From: Rugamonas rivuli
Lineage (GTDB): Bacteria; Pseudomonadota; Gammaproteobacteria; Burkholderiales; Burkholderiaceae_D
Assembly: GCF_009380165.1 (NCBI RefSeq)
Contig: NZ_WHUF01000006.1
Location: forward strand, 124,001-188,000
Direction of reading: 5' to 3'
DNA length: 64,000 bases
The notes beneath the pieces were generated by a model, which was not told where the DNA came from, ran no database searches, and worked only from the letters and a program-made list of their open reading frames with translations. This document shows positions 38,016 to 46,668 of the stretch, piece after piece (within the stretch, counting starts at the first letter, position 1; every line of letters begins with the position of its first letter). The position numbers were made by a program, and so were the translations under genes.

Positions 38016-38162
38016 AACTACTTTGTTTTGTCCTCATTTTCGAGCGTTACGCACGTTTTTGGGGAGGAAGTGTGTCATATTTAGTGCACTCTTCTGCCCA
38101 AAACGGCGCGTTTCCGGCGGGCCGTGCGTGGCATGTTAATTGCGTCTGTTTTTGTATTCAAT

Positions 38163-38172
38163 TTGTATACGA
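38163..38172. promoter_or_regulatory. Possible GntR operator C, next to the ABC operon start
   Basis: TTGTATACGA lies 14 bases before the ATPase start codon, just upstream of its GAGGGAAG ribosome site, and is the best match to the palindromic TTGTATACAA form. Confidence 0.5.
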
Positions 38173-38186
38173 TGAGGGAAGCGCCG

Positions 38187-39728
38187 ATGACAGAGCCGCG
38201 CCTGAAGATGCTGGGCATCTCCAAAATCTATCCTTCCGTGGTGGCCAACGCCGCCGTCGACCTGACCGTGATGCCCGGCGAAATCCACGCGGTGCTGGGC
38301 GAGAACGGCGCCGGCAAGAGCACGCTGATGAAGATCATCTACGGCGTGACCAGGCCGGACGAAGGCCAGATCATGTGGGAAGGGAAGCAGGTCCACATTC
38401 ACTCGCCGCACGATGCGCGCAAGCTGGGCATCGGCATGGTGTTCCAGCATTTCGCGCTGTTCGAAACGCTGACCGTGGCCGAGAACATCGCGCTGGCGCT
38501 GGACGACCACGTGACGCCGGCCGCGCTGGCGCCGCGCATCCGCGCCGTGTCCGAACAATACGGCCTGCCGCTGGACCCGCAACGGCTGGTGCACAGCATG
38601 TCGGTGGGCGAGCGGCAGCGGGTGGAGATCGTGCGCTGCCTGCTGCAATCGCCGCGCCTGCTCATCATGGACGAACCGACGTCGGTGCTGACGCCGGACG
38701 CGGTGCTCAAGCTGTTCGAATCGCTGCGACGCCTGGCCTCCGAAGGCGTCAGCATCCTGTACATCAGCCACAAGCTCGATGAAATCCAGTCGCTGTGCGA
38801 CAAGGCTACCGTGCTGCGCGCCGGGCGCGTGTCCGGCACGGCCAATCCGAAAGAGGAAAGCGCCAGGTCGCTGGCGGAACTGATGATAGGCCGCGAACTT
38901 CCCGTCTGCGTGCACCAGCCGCGTGAACCGGGCGAGGTGCTGCTCTCTCTCGACCAGCTCAATGTGCGCAGCGACGATCCGTTCGGCACGCGTTTGAAGG
39001 ATGTCAGCCTGGCGCTGCGCAGCGGCGAGATCGTCGGCATCGCCGGCATCTCCGGCAACGGCCAGCAGGAGCTGTTGAAAGCCATCTCCGGCGAACGCCC
39101 GCTGGCTGCGGGCAGCGGCGCGATCCGCCTGTGCGGGCGGGACGTGGGCAAGCTCGATGCTGCGCAACGCCGCCAATTGGGACTTGGCTTCGTGCCGGAA
39201 GAGCGGCTGGGACGCGGCGCCGCACCCGAGCTGTCGCTGGCCGATAACGCGCTGCTGACCGGCTATCTGCCCGCCGCCAACACCGGCATGGTCAGGCGCG
39301 GGCTGATACAGCGCGGCGCGGTGCGCGAGTTCGCGCGCAAGGTGATCGAGCGCTTCAACGTCAAATGCGGCGGCGAGCAGTCGGCGGCGGCCAGTCTTTC
39401 GGGCGGCAATCTGCAAAAGTTCATCGTCGGCCGCGAGATCGCGCTGGCGCCGAAGGTGATGGTGTTCGCGCAGCCGACATGGGGCGTGGACATCGGCGCC
39501 GCCATGCTGATACGCCAGGCCATCATCGACATGCGCGACCAGGGCGTGGCGGTGCTGGTGCTGTCGGAGGAGCTGGATGAATTGTTCATGATGAGCGACC
39601 GCATCGCTGTGCTGGCGGATGGCCGTTTATCACAGGTGGTGGCAGCATCTGCCACCAGCATCAACCAGATCGGCGTGTGGATGAGCGGCGATTTCGATCA
39701 CCAGGGAGCAGACCATGTCGCGGCTTGA
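38187..39728 (+). CDS. ABC transporter ATPase with two ATP-binding domains, nucleoside type
   Basis: The 513-residue protein has two tandem ABC domains, as in RbsA-like and BmpA-linked nucleoside importers. The first has an intact Walker A (GENGAGKST), signature (SVGERQRVEI) and Walker B (LLIMDEPTSVL). The second has a modified Walker A (GISGNGQQELL), signature LSGGNLQKF and no canonical Walker B Asp-Glu, as is usual for this class. The ATG at 38187 follows GAGGGAAG. It overlaps the first permease by 14 bases. Confidence 0.93.
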   Translation: MTEPRLKMLGISKIYPSVVANAAVDLTVMPGEIHAVLGENGAGKSTLMKIIYGVTRPDEGQIMWEGKQVHIHSPHDARKLGIGMVFQHFALFETLTVAENIALALDDHVTPAALAPRIRAVSEQYGLPLDPQRLVHSMSVGERQRVEIVRCLLQSPRLLIMDEPTSVLTPDAVLKLFESLRRLASEGVSILYISHKLDEIQSLCDKATVLRAGRVSGTANPKEESARSLAELMIGRELPVCVHQPREPGEVLLSLDQLNVRSDDPFGTRLKDVSLALRSGEIVGIAGISGNGQQELLKAISGERPLAAGSGAIRLCGRDVGKLDAAQRRQLGLGFVPEERLGRGAAPELSLADNALLTGYLPAANTGMVRRGLIQRGAVREFARKVIERFNVKCGGEQSAAASLSGGNLQKFIVGREIALAPKVMVFAQPTWGVDIGAAMLIRQAIIDMRDQGVAVLVLSEELDELFMMSDRIAVLADGRLSQVVAASATSINQIGVWMSGDFDHQGADHVAA

Positions 39729-40803
39729 ACGACGTCCCGAACCTTCGCGCCGCATGATGCTGGCGTCGCCGTTGATCGCGGCGGCGGCCATGCTGCTGAC
39801 CGGCTCCGCGCTGTTCTTCTTCCTGGGGCAGGAGCCGCTGCATGCCTTCTACGTCTACTTCATCAAACCGTGGACCACGCTGTACGGTGTGGGCGAGCTG
39901 CTGTTGAAGGCGACGCCGCTGATCCTGTGCGGCGTGGGCCTGGCGATAGGCTTCCGCGCCAATGTCGCCAACATCGGCGCCGACGGCCAACTGACGGTGG
40001 GCGCGATCGCCGCCGGTGCGGTGGCGCTGTACTTCGACGAGGTGCAGGCATGGTGGGTGCTGCCGCTGATGCTGGCGGCGGGCGCGCTGGGCGGCATGCT
40101 GTGGGCGGCCATCCCCGCGCTGCTGCGCACGCGCTTCAACACCAGCGAAATTCTCGTGAGCCTGATGCTGGTGTACGTGTCGTATCACTTGCTGAGCTAC
40201 CTGGTGCACGGGCCGATGCGCGATCCGGCCGGCTTCAACTTCCCGCAGTCGAAGATGTTCAGCGACTCGGCCACCTTGCCGTTGCTGGTGGAAGGCTTGA
40301 GGTTGAACGCTGCCTTCATCCTGTCGCTGGTCGCGGCGGGGGCGGCCTGGTTCTTCTGCAAGCACACCTTCGCCGGCTACCGCATGCAGGTCAGCGGCAT
40401 GGCGCCGGCCGCCGCGCTGTACGCGGGTTTCAGCGAGCCGCGCAATGTGTGGCTGGCCTTCATGGTCAGCGGCGCGCTGTCCGGCATCGCCGGCGTCGGC
40501 GAAGTGGCGGGGCCGCTGGGGCAGATGCAGCCGTCGGTGTCGGCCGGCTACGGCTTCGCGGCCATCATCGTCGCCTACGTCGGCCGCCTGCATCCGCTGG
40601 GCGTGGTGCTGTCGGCGGTGCTGATGTCGCTGCTGTACATCGGCGGCGAGACGGCGCAGATCGAATTGCAGGTGCCGTCGGCGATCACCGGCATGTTCCA
40701 GGGCCTGCTGCTGTTCTATCTGCTGGCCGCAGACCTGTTCATCCACTACCGTTTCAAGCCGCACCATCGCCGCTTGCCTGTCACCGCCGGAGAAACCGCA
40801 TGA
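39715..40803 (+). CDS. ABC transporter permease, nucleoside type (first subunit)
   Basis: The 362-residue membrane protein has about ten hydrophobic segments and belongs to the branched-chain/ribose-type permease superfamily. ANVANIGADGQL and GYGFAAIIVAYVGR are typical of the BmpABC-type nucleoside permeases. It starts inside the ATPase gene and ends in a TGA/ATGA overlap with the second permease, so all three subunits are translationally coupled. It should form the inner-membrane channel with the next product. Confidence 0.92.
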   Translation: MSRLERRPEPSRRMMLASPLIAAAAMLLTGSALFFFLGQEPLHAFYVYFIKPWTTLYGVGELLLKATPLILCGVGLAIGFRANVANIGADGQLTVGAIAAGAVALYFDEVQAWWVLPLMLAAGALGGMLWAAIPALLRTRFNTSEILVSLMLVYVSYHLLSYLVHGPMRDPAGFNFPQSKMFSDSATLPLLVEGLRLNAAFILSLVAAGAAWFFCKHTFAGYRMQVSGMAPAAALYAGFSEPRNVWLAFMVSGALSGIAGVGEVAGPLGQMQPSVSAGYGFAAIIVAYVGRLHPLGVVLSAVLMSLLYIGGETAQIELQVPSAITGMFQGLLLFYLLAADLFIHYRFKPHHRRLPVTAGETA

Positions 40804-41726
40804 TCAGCACCGAACTGTTAATCGCCTTCCTCGCCAGCACGGCGGGCGCCGCCACGCCGCTGGTGGTGGCCTCGATGGGCGAGCTGGTGACCGAGCGCTC
40901 CGGCGTGCTCAATCTGGGCATGGAGGGCATGATGCTGGTGGGCGCGGTGGTGGGCTTCGGCGTCACGCTGGGCACGGGGCAGATGTGGCTTGGGCTGCTG
41001 GCGGCGATTGCGGCCGGCATGCTGATGTCGCTGATCTTCGGCTTCCTGGTGCTGACCTTGCAAACCAACCAGGTGGCCACCGGGCTGGCGCTGACCCTGT
41101 TCGGCATCGGCCTGTCGGCCTTCATGGGGCGCGGGCTGGTGGGGCAGACGGTGGAGCCGATGCCGCATCTGCACTTCCCGCTGCTGTCGGATGTGCCGTT
41201 CATCGGGCCGCTGCTGTTCCGTTTTGACGCAATGGTGTACGGTTCTGTCGCACTGGTGCTGGTGGTCGGCTGGATGCTGGCGCGCACCCGCATCGGCCTG
41301 GTGATACGGGCGGTGGGCGAGTCGCCGCACAGCGCGCATGCGATCGGCTATCCGGTGATCGGCCTGCGCTACGGCACGGTGCTGTTCGGCGGCGCCATGG
41401 CTGGATTGGGCGGCGCTTATCTGTCGCTGGCGCTGACGCCGATGTGGGTCGAGGGCATGACGGCGGGGCGCGGCTGGATCGCGCTGGCGCAGGTGGTGTT
41501 CGCGACCTGGAAGCCGCGTGGCGTGATGGTGGGCGCTTATCTGTTCGGCGGCGTGACGGTGCTGCAGTTCCACGGCCAGGGCATGGGCCTGGATATTCCG
41601 TCGGAGTTTCTGGCGATGCTGCCTTACCTCGCCACTATCGTCGTACTAGTCATCATTTGCCGGAATCCGCAAGCAATCTTGTTGAATAAGCCCATGTCCT
41701 TGGGCCAAAACTTCAAGCCGGACTGA
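40800..41726 (+). CDS. ABC transporter permease, nucleoside type (second subunit)
   Basis: The 308-residue permease has the family motif ERSGVLNLGMEGMMLVGA near the N-terminus and about eight to ten membrane segments. It pairs with the preceding permease. The ATG overlaps the previous stop as ATGA. It is the last gene of the ABC operon. The frame is open upstream within the first permease, but only this start gives a family-length protein. Confidence 0.93.
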   Translation: MISTELLIAFLASTAGAATPLVVASMGELVTERSGVLNLGMEGMMLVGAVVGFGVTLGTGQMWLGLLAAIAAGMLMSLIFGFLVLTLQTNQVATGLALTLFGIGLSAFMGRGLVGQTVEPMPHLHFPLLSDVPFIGPLLFRFDAMVYGSVALVLVVGWMLARTRIGLVIRAVGESPHSAHAIGYPVIGLRYGTVLFGGAMAGLGGAYLSLALTPMWVEGMTAGRGWIALAQVVFATWKPRGVMVGAYLFGGVTVLQFHGQGMGLDIPSEFLAMLPYLATIVVLVIICRNPQAILLNKPMSLGQNFKPD

Positions 41727-41753
41727 AAGATGTTGCGTTCGCACACAGGAAAA

Positions 41754-41767
41754 TTGATCTAGATCAA
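41754..41767. promoter_or_regulatory. Perfect FNR/Anr-type box upstream of the PAS chemoreceptor
   Basis: TTGATCTAGATCAA matches the FNR/Anr consensus TTGAT-N4-ATCAA exactly and is a perfect palindrome. It lies 120 bases before the Aer-like receptor start and just after the permease stop (41726). No strong -10 was recognised. Confidence 0.75.
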
Positions 41768-41887
41768 AAATCTCCGGTAAAAACCTGCGGTAAACATTCC
41801 AAGCGACAATTGGTGACTTTGTCGCCTGGATAGCGCCCCTATTCTGGACTCGTTGGCCACTGGCCAAATAACGATAAAGGAACGGCC

Positions 41888-43510
41888 ATGCGCATCAACA
41901 GTCCAATCACTCAAAACGAATACCTGATGGAAGATGGCAAGACCATCGTCTCCAGCACCGATTTGCAGGGCAACATCAACTACGCCAATCCGTATTTCAT
42001 CGAGGTCAGCGGCTACACTGAGCAGGAGCTGCTGGGCGCACCGCAGAATATCGTGCGCCATCCAGACATGCCGGTGGAAGCCTTCGCCGACCTGTGGAAA
42101 ACCATCCGCAGCGGCATGCCGTGGACCGGGCTGGTGAAGAACCGCTGCAAGAACGGCGACTACTACTGGGTGCTGGCCAACGTGACGCCGGTGATCGAGC
42201 AGGGCAAGCCGGTCGGCTATCTGTCGGTGCGGACCAAGCCCAGTCGCGAGCAGGTGCGCGAGGCCGATGCCTTGTACCGTCAGTTCAAGGCCGGCAATCC
42301 GCAGCGGCTGCGCATCGTCAACGGGCGCGTGGTGGCGACCGGCATCGCTGCGCGGCTGGCGGGCTTGATGCGCATGTCGCTGGCGCGCCAGATCGGCGTG
42401 GCGACGCTGTTGACCGGCGGCGTGCTGGCGTTGTTGGCCTTTGCCTTGCTGGGCCTGGGCGACGCGGGCATCGCTGCGGCGCGCAGCGGCCTGGGGGCGC
42501 TGGCGCTGTGCGCCATGCTGGGCATGGTGTGGTTCGGCCGCAGCCTGTATCTGAACGTGGCGTTGCCACTGCGGCAGGCGACGCGCGCGGCGCGCATGAT
42601 GGCCGGCGGCGATTTGACTGCGGCCTTCGATGTCCAGCGCGACGACGAAGTAGGCCAGCTGCTGGCGGCACTGCGGCAGACCAATATCAACCTGCACAGC
42701 ATCATCGGCGACGTGCGCGCGAACTTCGATGAGATCTCGGTGGCGACTGGCGAAATCGCCGACGGCAATCTGGATCTGTCGGGCCGCACGGAGTCGCAGG
42801 CCTCCAGCTTGCAGCAGACCGCGGCCAGCATGGAGCAGCTGACATCGACCGTCCAGCAGAGCGCCAGCAATGTCGCCAGCGCCAACCAGCTGGCCGGGCA
42901 GGCATCGGCGGTGGCGGCGCAGGGCGGCAGCATTGTGTCGCAGGTGGTGTCGACGATGGACGATATCAGCGCTTCGTCGAACAAGGTGCTGGACATCATC
43001 GGCCTGATCGACGGCATCGCCTTCCAGACCAATATCCTGGCGCTGAATGCGGCGGTGGAGGCGGCGCGCGCTGGCGAAGAGGGACGCGGCTTTGCCGTGG
43101 TGGCCAGCGAGGTGCGCAGCCTGGCGCAGCGCTCGGCCACGGCAGCCAAGGAAATCAAGGCGCTGATCGACCAGTCGATCCAGAAGGTGCAGGCCGGCAC
43201 GGTGCTGACCAACAGCGCAGGCGTGACGATGAACCAGGTGATCGAATCGGTGGACCGGGTGTCGCGTGTGATGGAGGAGATTTCGAATTCCACGCGTGAG
43301 CAGAGCGATGGCATCAACCAGGTCAACCAGGCGGTGATACAGATCGACGACATCACGCAGCAGAACGCGGCGCTGGTGGAGCAGGCCGCCGCTGCCGCCG
43401 GCAATCTGGCGCAGCAGACGCGTTGCGTGTCGCAAGCGATGGCGGTGTTCAAGCTGCAGGGCGGCCTGGTGGTGCCGAAGACCACGGCGGTGGCGATAAG
43501 GGTTGCATGA
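41888..43510 (+). CDS. Aer-like PAS-domain chemoreceptor
   Basis: The 540-residue protein has an N-terminal PAS domain (about 10-125; FIEVSGYTEQELLGAPQNIVRHPDMP is the Aer-type segment, shown here as its recognisable core), two close membrane segments at about 165-215 with almost no periplasmic loop, a HAMP linker and a chemoreceptor signalling domain (EEGRGFAVVASEVRSLAQRSA). In Aer the PAS domain holds FAD and reports redox or oxygen state. No NWETF tail is present. The FNR-type box upstream suggests oxygen-dependent expression. Confidence 0.9.
   Translation: MRINSPITQNEYLMEDGKTIVSSTDLQGNINYANPYFIEVSGYTEQELLGAPQNIVRHPDMPVEAFADLWKTIRSGMPWTGLVKNRCKNGDYYWVLANVTPVIEQGKPVGYLSVRTKPSREQVREADALYRQFKAGNPQRLRIVNGRVVATGIAARLAGLMRMSLARQIGVATLLTGGVLALLAFALLGLGDAGIAAARSGLGALALCAMLGMVWFGRSLYLNVALPLRQATRAARMMAGGDLTAAFDVQRDDEVGQLLAALRQTNINLHSIIGDVRANFDEISVATGEIADGNLDLSGRTESQASSLQQTAASMEQLTSTVQQSASNVASANQLAGQASAVAAQGGSIVSQVVSTMDDISASSNKVLDIIGLIDGIAFQTNILALNAAVEAARAGEEGRGFAVVASEVRSLAQRSATAAKEIKALIDQSIQKVQAGTVLTNSAGVTMNQVIESVDRVSRVMEEISNSTREQSDGINQVNQAVIQIDDITQQNAALVEQAAAAAGNLAQQTRCVSQAMAVFKLQGGLVVPKTTAVAIRVA
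43022..43056 (+). repeat. 35-bp exact repeat shared by two chemoreceptor genes (copy 2)
   Basis: Identical to 5931-5965 in the first chemoreceptor, same orientation, 37 kb apart. It encodes the conserved signalling tip. Confidence 0.8.
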
Positions 43511-43558
43511 TATATAATTTCGGCGCGAATCCGCGCACTGTCATTCTTCTTTCCAGCC

Positions 43559-44449
43559 ATGCTATTTGCCCGTCACTGTCGCATTCTTTTTCTCTTAACT
43601 TCGGCGGCGGCATCGGCAAGCGCCTGCGCATCGGGCACGGCGCGTATCGAATGGGTACGCGCTGAAATCGTCCCGGGCGAAGGCAAGGTCAACGCGGCGC
43701 TGTTCATGCCGGTCAAGCTTAACGGCATGGACTGCCGCGCCCAGTTGGACACGGGCGCGCCGGGTATCGTGCACTTCCATCAATCGTTCGATCGCAGCAC
43801 CGCGCGGCCTGTGGTGGTCGAAGCATTGGGGATACGGCACGAAGTCGAAGGACCGCCCAATCTGGAGGCCGACCAGGGCGGCTGCCCGAAAGGCATACGG
43901 CTCTCGCTGGGCAACCAGTTCTTCGAACAAGGCACGCTCACCATCGATCTGAAGCGGGAGCAGTTGAGCTTTGCAACGGGATCGACGCTGGCGGCCGACG
44001 CCAAGGCCGTGCCGTTCTTCTATCCGCAGTGGGATGTGAATTCCTCCGGCGGCGGGCATATTGTGATTGAGTTGAGCGACGGCCAGGGCCGCAAGCGTTA
44101 CGCGATGCTCGATACCGGCGCGGCCAGTTTCGGCATTTCGGCGCTGACGACCGAATCGTGGCGCCAGCTCACCGGCAAGGAGCCGGCAGCCGGCCCTGGC
44201 GTGACCAGCTACAGCGTGAGCAGCTGGGGCAAGGCGCTGCCTTGCTATCGCGTACATTCCACCACGCGGTTCGAGCTGGGCCAGGGCCAGGCGCTGGAAA
44301 ACGCCGACGTGTCGTATTGCGAGGCACCGGCTTTCAAGCCCGGGCAGAAGCTGGCGGCGTTGATAGGCTTGCGCAATTTTTCAAACCACACCATCACCAT
44401 CGACTATCCTGCGCGCCGCTTGCGCTTTGCCGCAGCGACGGCGGAGTAG
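43559..44449 (+). CDS. Secreted retropepsin-like aspartic protease with two DTGA motifs
   Basis: The 296-residue protein has a signal peptide (about 1-24) and two aspartic-protease motifs, AQLDTGAPG (Asp64) and AMLDTGAAS (Asp185), plus a C-terminal AALIGLRNF-NHTITIDYPARRLRF segment like the flap and floor of retropepsin-type enzymes. Two motifs in one chain would allow a pepsin-like bilobal active site. The substrate is unknown. A TATAAT at 43513-43518 lies upstream with a weak -35. It is followed after five bases by a ferredoxin gene. Confidence 0.75.
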   Translation: MLFARHCRILFLLTSAAASASACASGTARIEWVRAEIVPGEGKVNAALFMPVKLNGMDCRAQLDTGAPGIVHFHQSFDRSTARPVVVEALGIRHEVEGPPNLEADQGGCPKGIRLSLGNQFFEQGTLTIDLKREQLSFATGSTLAADAKAVPFFYPQWDVNSSGGGHIVIELSDGQGRKRYAMLDTGAASFGISALTTESWRQLTGKEPAAGPGVTSYSVSSWGKALPCYRVHSTTRFELGQGQALENADVSYCEAPAFKPGQKLAALIGLRNFSNHTITIDYPARRLRFAAATAE

Positions 44450-44454
44450 GCGGC

Positions 44455-44769
44455 ATGACGGGCGCGGTCAAGGTAACGCTGGCAAGGCAGGGTTGGACTT
44501 TCGATGCGCAAGCGCCGGCGACGGTACTGCAAAGCGCCGAGCGCGCCGGCGTGCGTCTGCCCAGCTCCTGCCGCAACGGCACTTGCCGCACCTGCATCTG
44601 CCTGAGCACCAGCGGCACGGTGCGTTATCTGATCGAGTGGCCGGGCCTGAGCCTGGACGAAAAGCGCGAAGGCTACATCCTGCCCTGCGTGGCCATCGCC
44701 GAAACCGACCTGGTCATCGAGGCGCCCGCCGCTTCCAGGCTCCCGGCCCCATCCGATACTGGCGCTTGA
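44455..44769 (+). CDS. 2Fe-2S ferredoxin, plant type
   Basis: The 104-residue protein has the C-x4-C-x2-C cluster motif (SCRNGTCRTC) and a distal Cys in YILPCVA, so it should hold one 2Fe-2S cluster and shuttle electrons in the cytoplasm. No dedicated reductase or oxygenase is adjacent. The ATG is five bases after the protease stop, and the frame is open further upstream only inside that gene. Its last 56 bases overlap the convergent AraC gene. Confidence 0.85.
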   Translation: MTGAVKVTLARQGWTFDAQAPATVLQSAERAGVRLPSSCRNGTCRTCICLSTSGTVRYLIEWPGLSLDEKREGYILPCVAIAETDLVIEAPAASRLPAPSDTGA

Positions 44770-45616
44770 AGGCGCGGTGGAAGGCCGCTTCGGATTGGTA
44801 GCCCACCGCTTCGGCCACGTCGCCCGCCTGGCGGCCGGCGTCCAGCAGGCGCGCAGCCTGCGCCATGCGCAACTGCGTCAGCACTGCGGCCGGTGCGGCG
44901 CCTGCCGCCTGCTTGAACAGACGCGCGAAGGTGGCGCGCGACATGTGGCAGGCTGCCGCCAGTTTCTCCAAAGTCCAGTCCTGCTGCGGCGCGGCCAGCA
45001 TGCCGTTCAGCGCCGCCTGTAGACGGCGTTCCGCCAGCACGGCGAACAGTCCCGGCATCGCCATCGATTGCTCCAGCCAGCCGCGTATCAGCAGCGCGAA
45101 CAGGGCTGACGCCAGTTGCCGCACGATGGCTTCCGAGCCGGCGCGCGGCGCCTCGGCCTCGGCCTGCAGCATGGCGATCAGATGGTTCAGGCCTTGCGTG
45201 TCGGCGCGGCCGGCGGTGCGCACCACCAGCATGGGCGGCAGTGCGGTCAGCAAGCCATCGGCGCCGTCGTCATCGAAACGGAATTCGCCGCACAGGATGT
45301 CGGTGGCGGGGCCGTCGCCGTCGTTGCCTTCGTAGCGCAGCAGGCCTGGCGCTGTGTGCAGGGAGGAGGCTTGCGCGGGATCGCCGATGTAGAGCCGGTG
45401 CGCGCTGCCGTGCGGGAAGACGATCAGGTCGCCTGCCTGCAGCGTCAGGCCGTCGGCGCCGTCCACCAGCGCCGTGCCGCGCACGATCAGGTGGTAGGGG
45501 GCGACGCCGCTGGCGCTGGCGCCGTGGTCAAGCACCCAGGGGGCGCCGAAGTGGCAGCGCGTGTCCAGCGCGGTGCGCATCGGGTACAGCGAGAGCAGGT
45601 GGCTGAGCGTGTCCAT
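44714..45616 (-). CDS. AraC-family regulator with N-terminal cupin domain
   Basis: The 300-residue protein has a cupin_6-type sensing domain (about 1-170; LTLQAGDLIVFPHGSAHRL is its barrel strand pair) and two C-terminal helix-turn-helix motifs (LEKLAAACHMSRATFARLFKQ and DVAEAVGYQSEAAFHRAFKR, each a single recognisable helix pair). It diverges from the AhpD-like gene across 110 bases and probably controls it. The C-terminus overlaps the ferredoxin gene on the other strand. Confidence 0.9.
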   Translation of the reverse strand: MDTLSHLLSLYPMRTALDTRCHFGAPWVLDHGASASGVAPYHLIVRGTALVDGADGLTLQAGDLIVFPHGSAHRLYIGDPAQASSLHTAPGLLRYEGNDGDGPATDILCGEFRFDDDGADGLLTALPPMLVVRTAGRADTQGLNHLIAMLQAEAEAPRAGSEAIVRQLASALFALLIRGWLEQSMAMPGLFAVLAERRLQAALNGMLAAPQQDWTLEKLAAACHMSRATFARLFKQAAGAAPAAVLTQLRMAQAARLLDAGRQAGDVAEAVGYQSEAAFHRAFKRQYRMGPGAWKRRAPR

Positions 45617-45634
45617 GGCAGTCTGGTTTGAGAC

Positions 45635-45667
45635 GAATGAGCAAATTATAGATTGATTTGAGCATTC
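45635..45667. promoter_or_regulatory. Imperfect inverted repeat between AraC and AhpD-like genes
   Basis: GAATGAGCAAAT (45635-45646) and ATTTGAGCATTC (45656-45667) form an inverted repeat with two mismatches and a nine-base spacer in the divergent promoter region. It is a candidate binding site for the AraC regulator. Confidence 0.45.
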
Positions 45668-45726
45668 ATCATCTCATGCCGTAGGCCTAGACTGTTTCCA
45701 TACCAACTCACCTGAAAGGAAACATC

Positions 45727-46263
45727 ATGTCCCGCCTGCATACCCCTGTCGTTTCGGAAGCTACCGGCCACGCTGCGCAGTTATTCACCGCCATCAAGGG
45801 CGCGATCGGCAAGGTGCCGAACGCTTACGTCACGCTGGGCGGCAACAGCCCGATCGCGCTGGAAACCGCTTTGAACATGGATGCCGCGCTGCGTCAAAGC
45901 AGCCTGTCGGCGCAAGAAGTGGAAGTGGTCAAGCTGGCCGTGAGCCAGGATGCGCAGTGCGATTACTGCCTGGCCGCGCATACGCTGGCCGGCCGCAAGT
46001 CCGGCCTGAGCGGCGAGGCCATGCTGGCCGTGCGCCACGGCAGCTCCAGCGGCGATGCGCGGCTCGATGCGCTGGCGGGTTTTGTGCATACGGTGGCGAC
46101 CACCCGTGGCGAGGTGCCGGCGGAAGTGGTGGCGACGGTCCGGCAGGCCGGCTACAGCGACGCGCAGATCGTCGACGCGCTGCTGGCGATTGCCACCATC
46201 ACCTTCACCAACCTGTTCAACCGCGTCAACGCGACGCCGCTGGATTTCCCAGCCGCGCCTTAA
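45727..46263 (+). CDS. AhpD/carboxymuconolactone-decarboxylase-family protein
   Basis: The 178-residue protein has the AhpD-like core with the redox pair in CDYCLAAHT, where two cysteines and a histidine form the active site. Such proteins are peroxidase or alkylhydroperoxidase-like enzymes, or decarboxylases without the cysteine pair; the CxxC here favours a redox role. GAAAGGAAA precedes the ATG. It diverges from the AraC gene and its stop overlaps the convergent hypothetical gene by four bases. Confidence 0.88.
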   Translation: MSRLHTPVVSEATGHAAQLFTAIKGAIGKVPNAYVTLGGNSPIALETALNMDAALRQSSLSAQEVEVVKLAVSQDAQCDYCLAAHTLAGRKSGLSGEAMLAVRHGSSSGDARLDALAGFVHTVATTRGEVPAEVVATVRQAGYSDAQIVDALLAIATITFTNLFNRVNATPLDFPAAP

Positions 46264-46580
46264 GTTGCCGGGCCGTCGTCGCGTTTGCGCAGGCGGCTTA
46301 GCAGCGCGTCGGTCGATTCGCTGAGCGGCACGCCGTGGCGCCGCATCAGCTGGATATTCAGCACCATGTTTTCCAGCACCAGCTTGGCCGCCACGGCCAG
46401 CAGGGTCAGGTGCTTGTCTTCTTCGCTGAAGCTCTCCATCGCCTCGGCCATCTCGCACAGGTGGTTGGAGATCAGGCCGCGCAGATCGTGTTCGTCGAAC
46501 GGCAGGTCGGCGAAATCGATCGGGTCTTCCTTCTCCACTTCCTCCATCAACAGTTCCAGCTCTTGCGGTGTGATCGTCAT
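46260..46580 (-). CDS. Small acidic helical protein of unknown function
   Basis: The 106-residue protein is rich in Glu, Asp and Leu and is predicted to be largely helical, with no signal peptide, membrane segment or recognised domain. The ATG at 46580 has GGAG six bases upstream, which rules out the longer open frame starting at 46709. Its end overlaps the AhpD-like gene by four bases, and it diverges from the MoaD-like gene. Confidence 0.65.
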   Translation of the reverse strand: MTITPQELELLMEEVEKEDPIDFADLPFDEHDLRGLISNHLCEMAEAMESFSEEDKHLTLLAVAAKLVLENMVLNIQLMRRHGVPLSESTDALLSRLRKRDDGPAT

Positions 46581-46668
46581 GCAGTGCTCCGTTAGTTGAT
46601 GCGTTTTCATTTTATTCGAAACCGGCATAGAATCTGAATTCCCGTCGATCAAACCAATAAGCACAACG

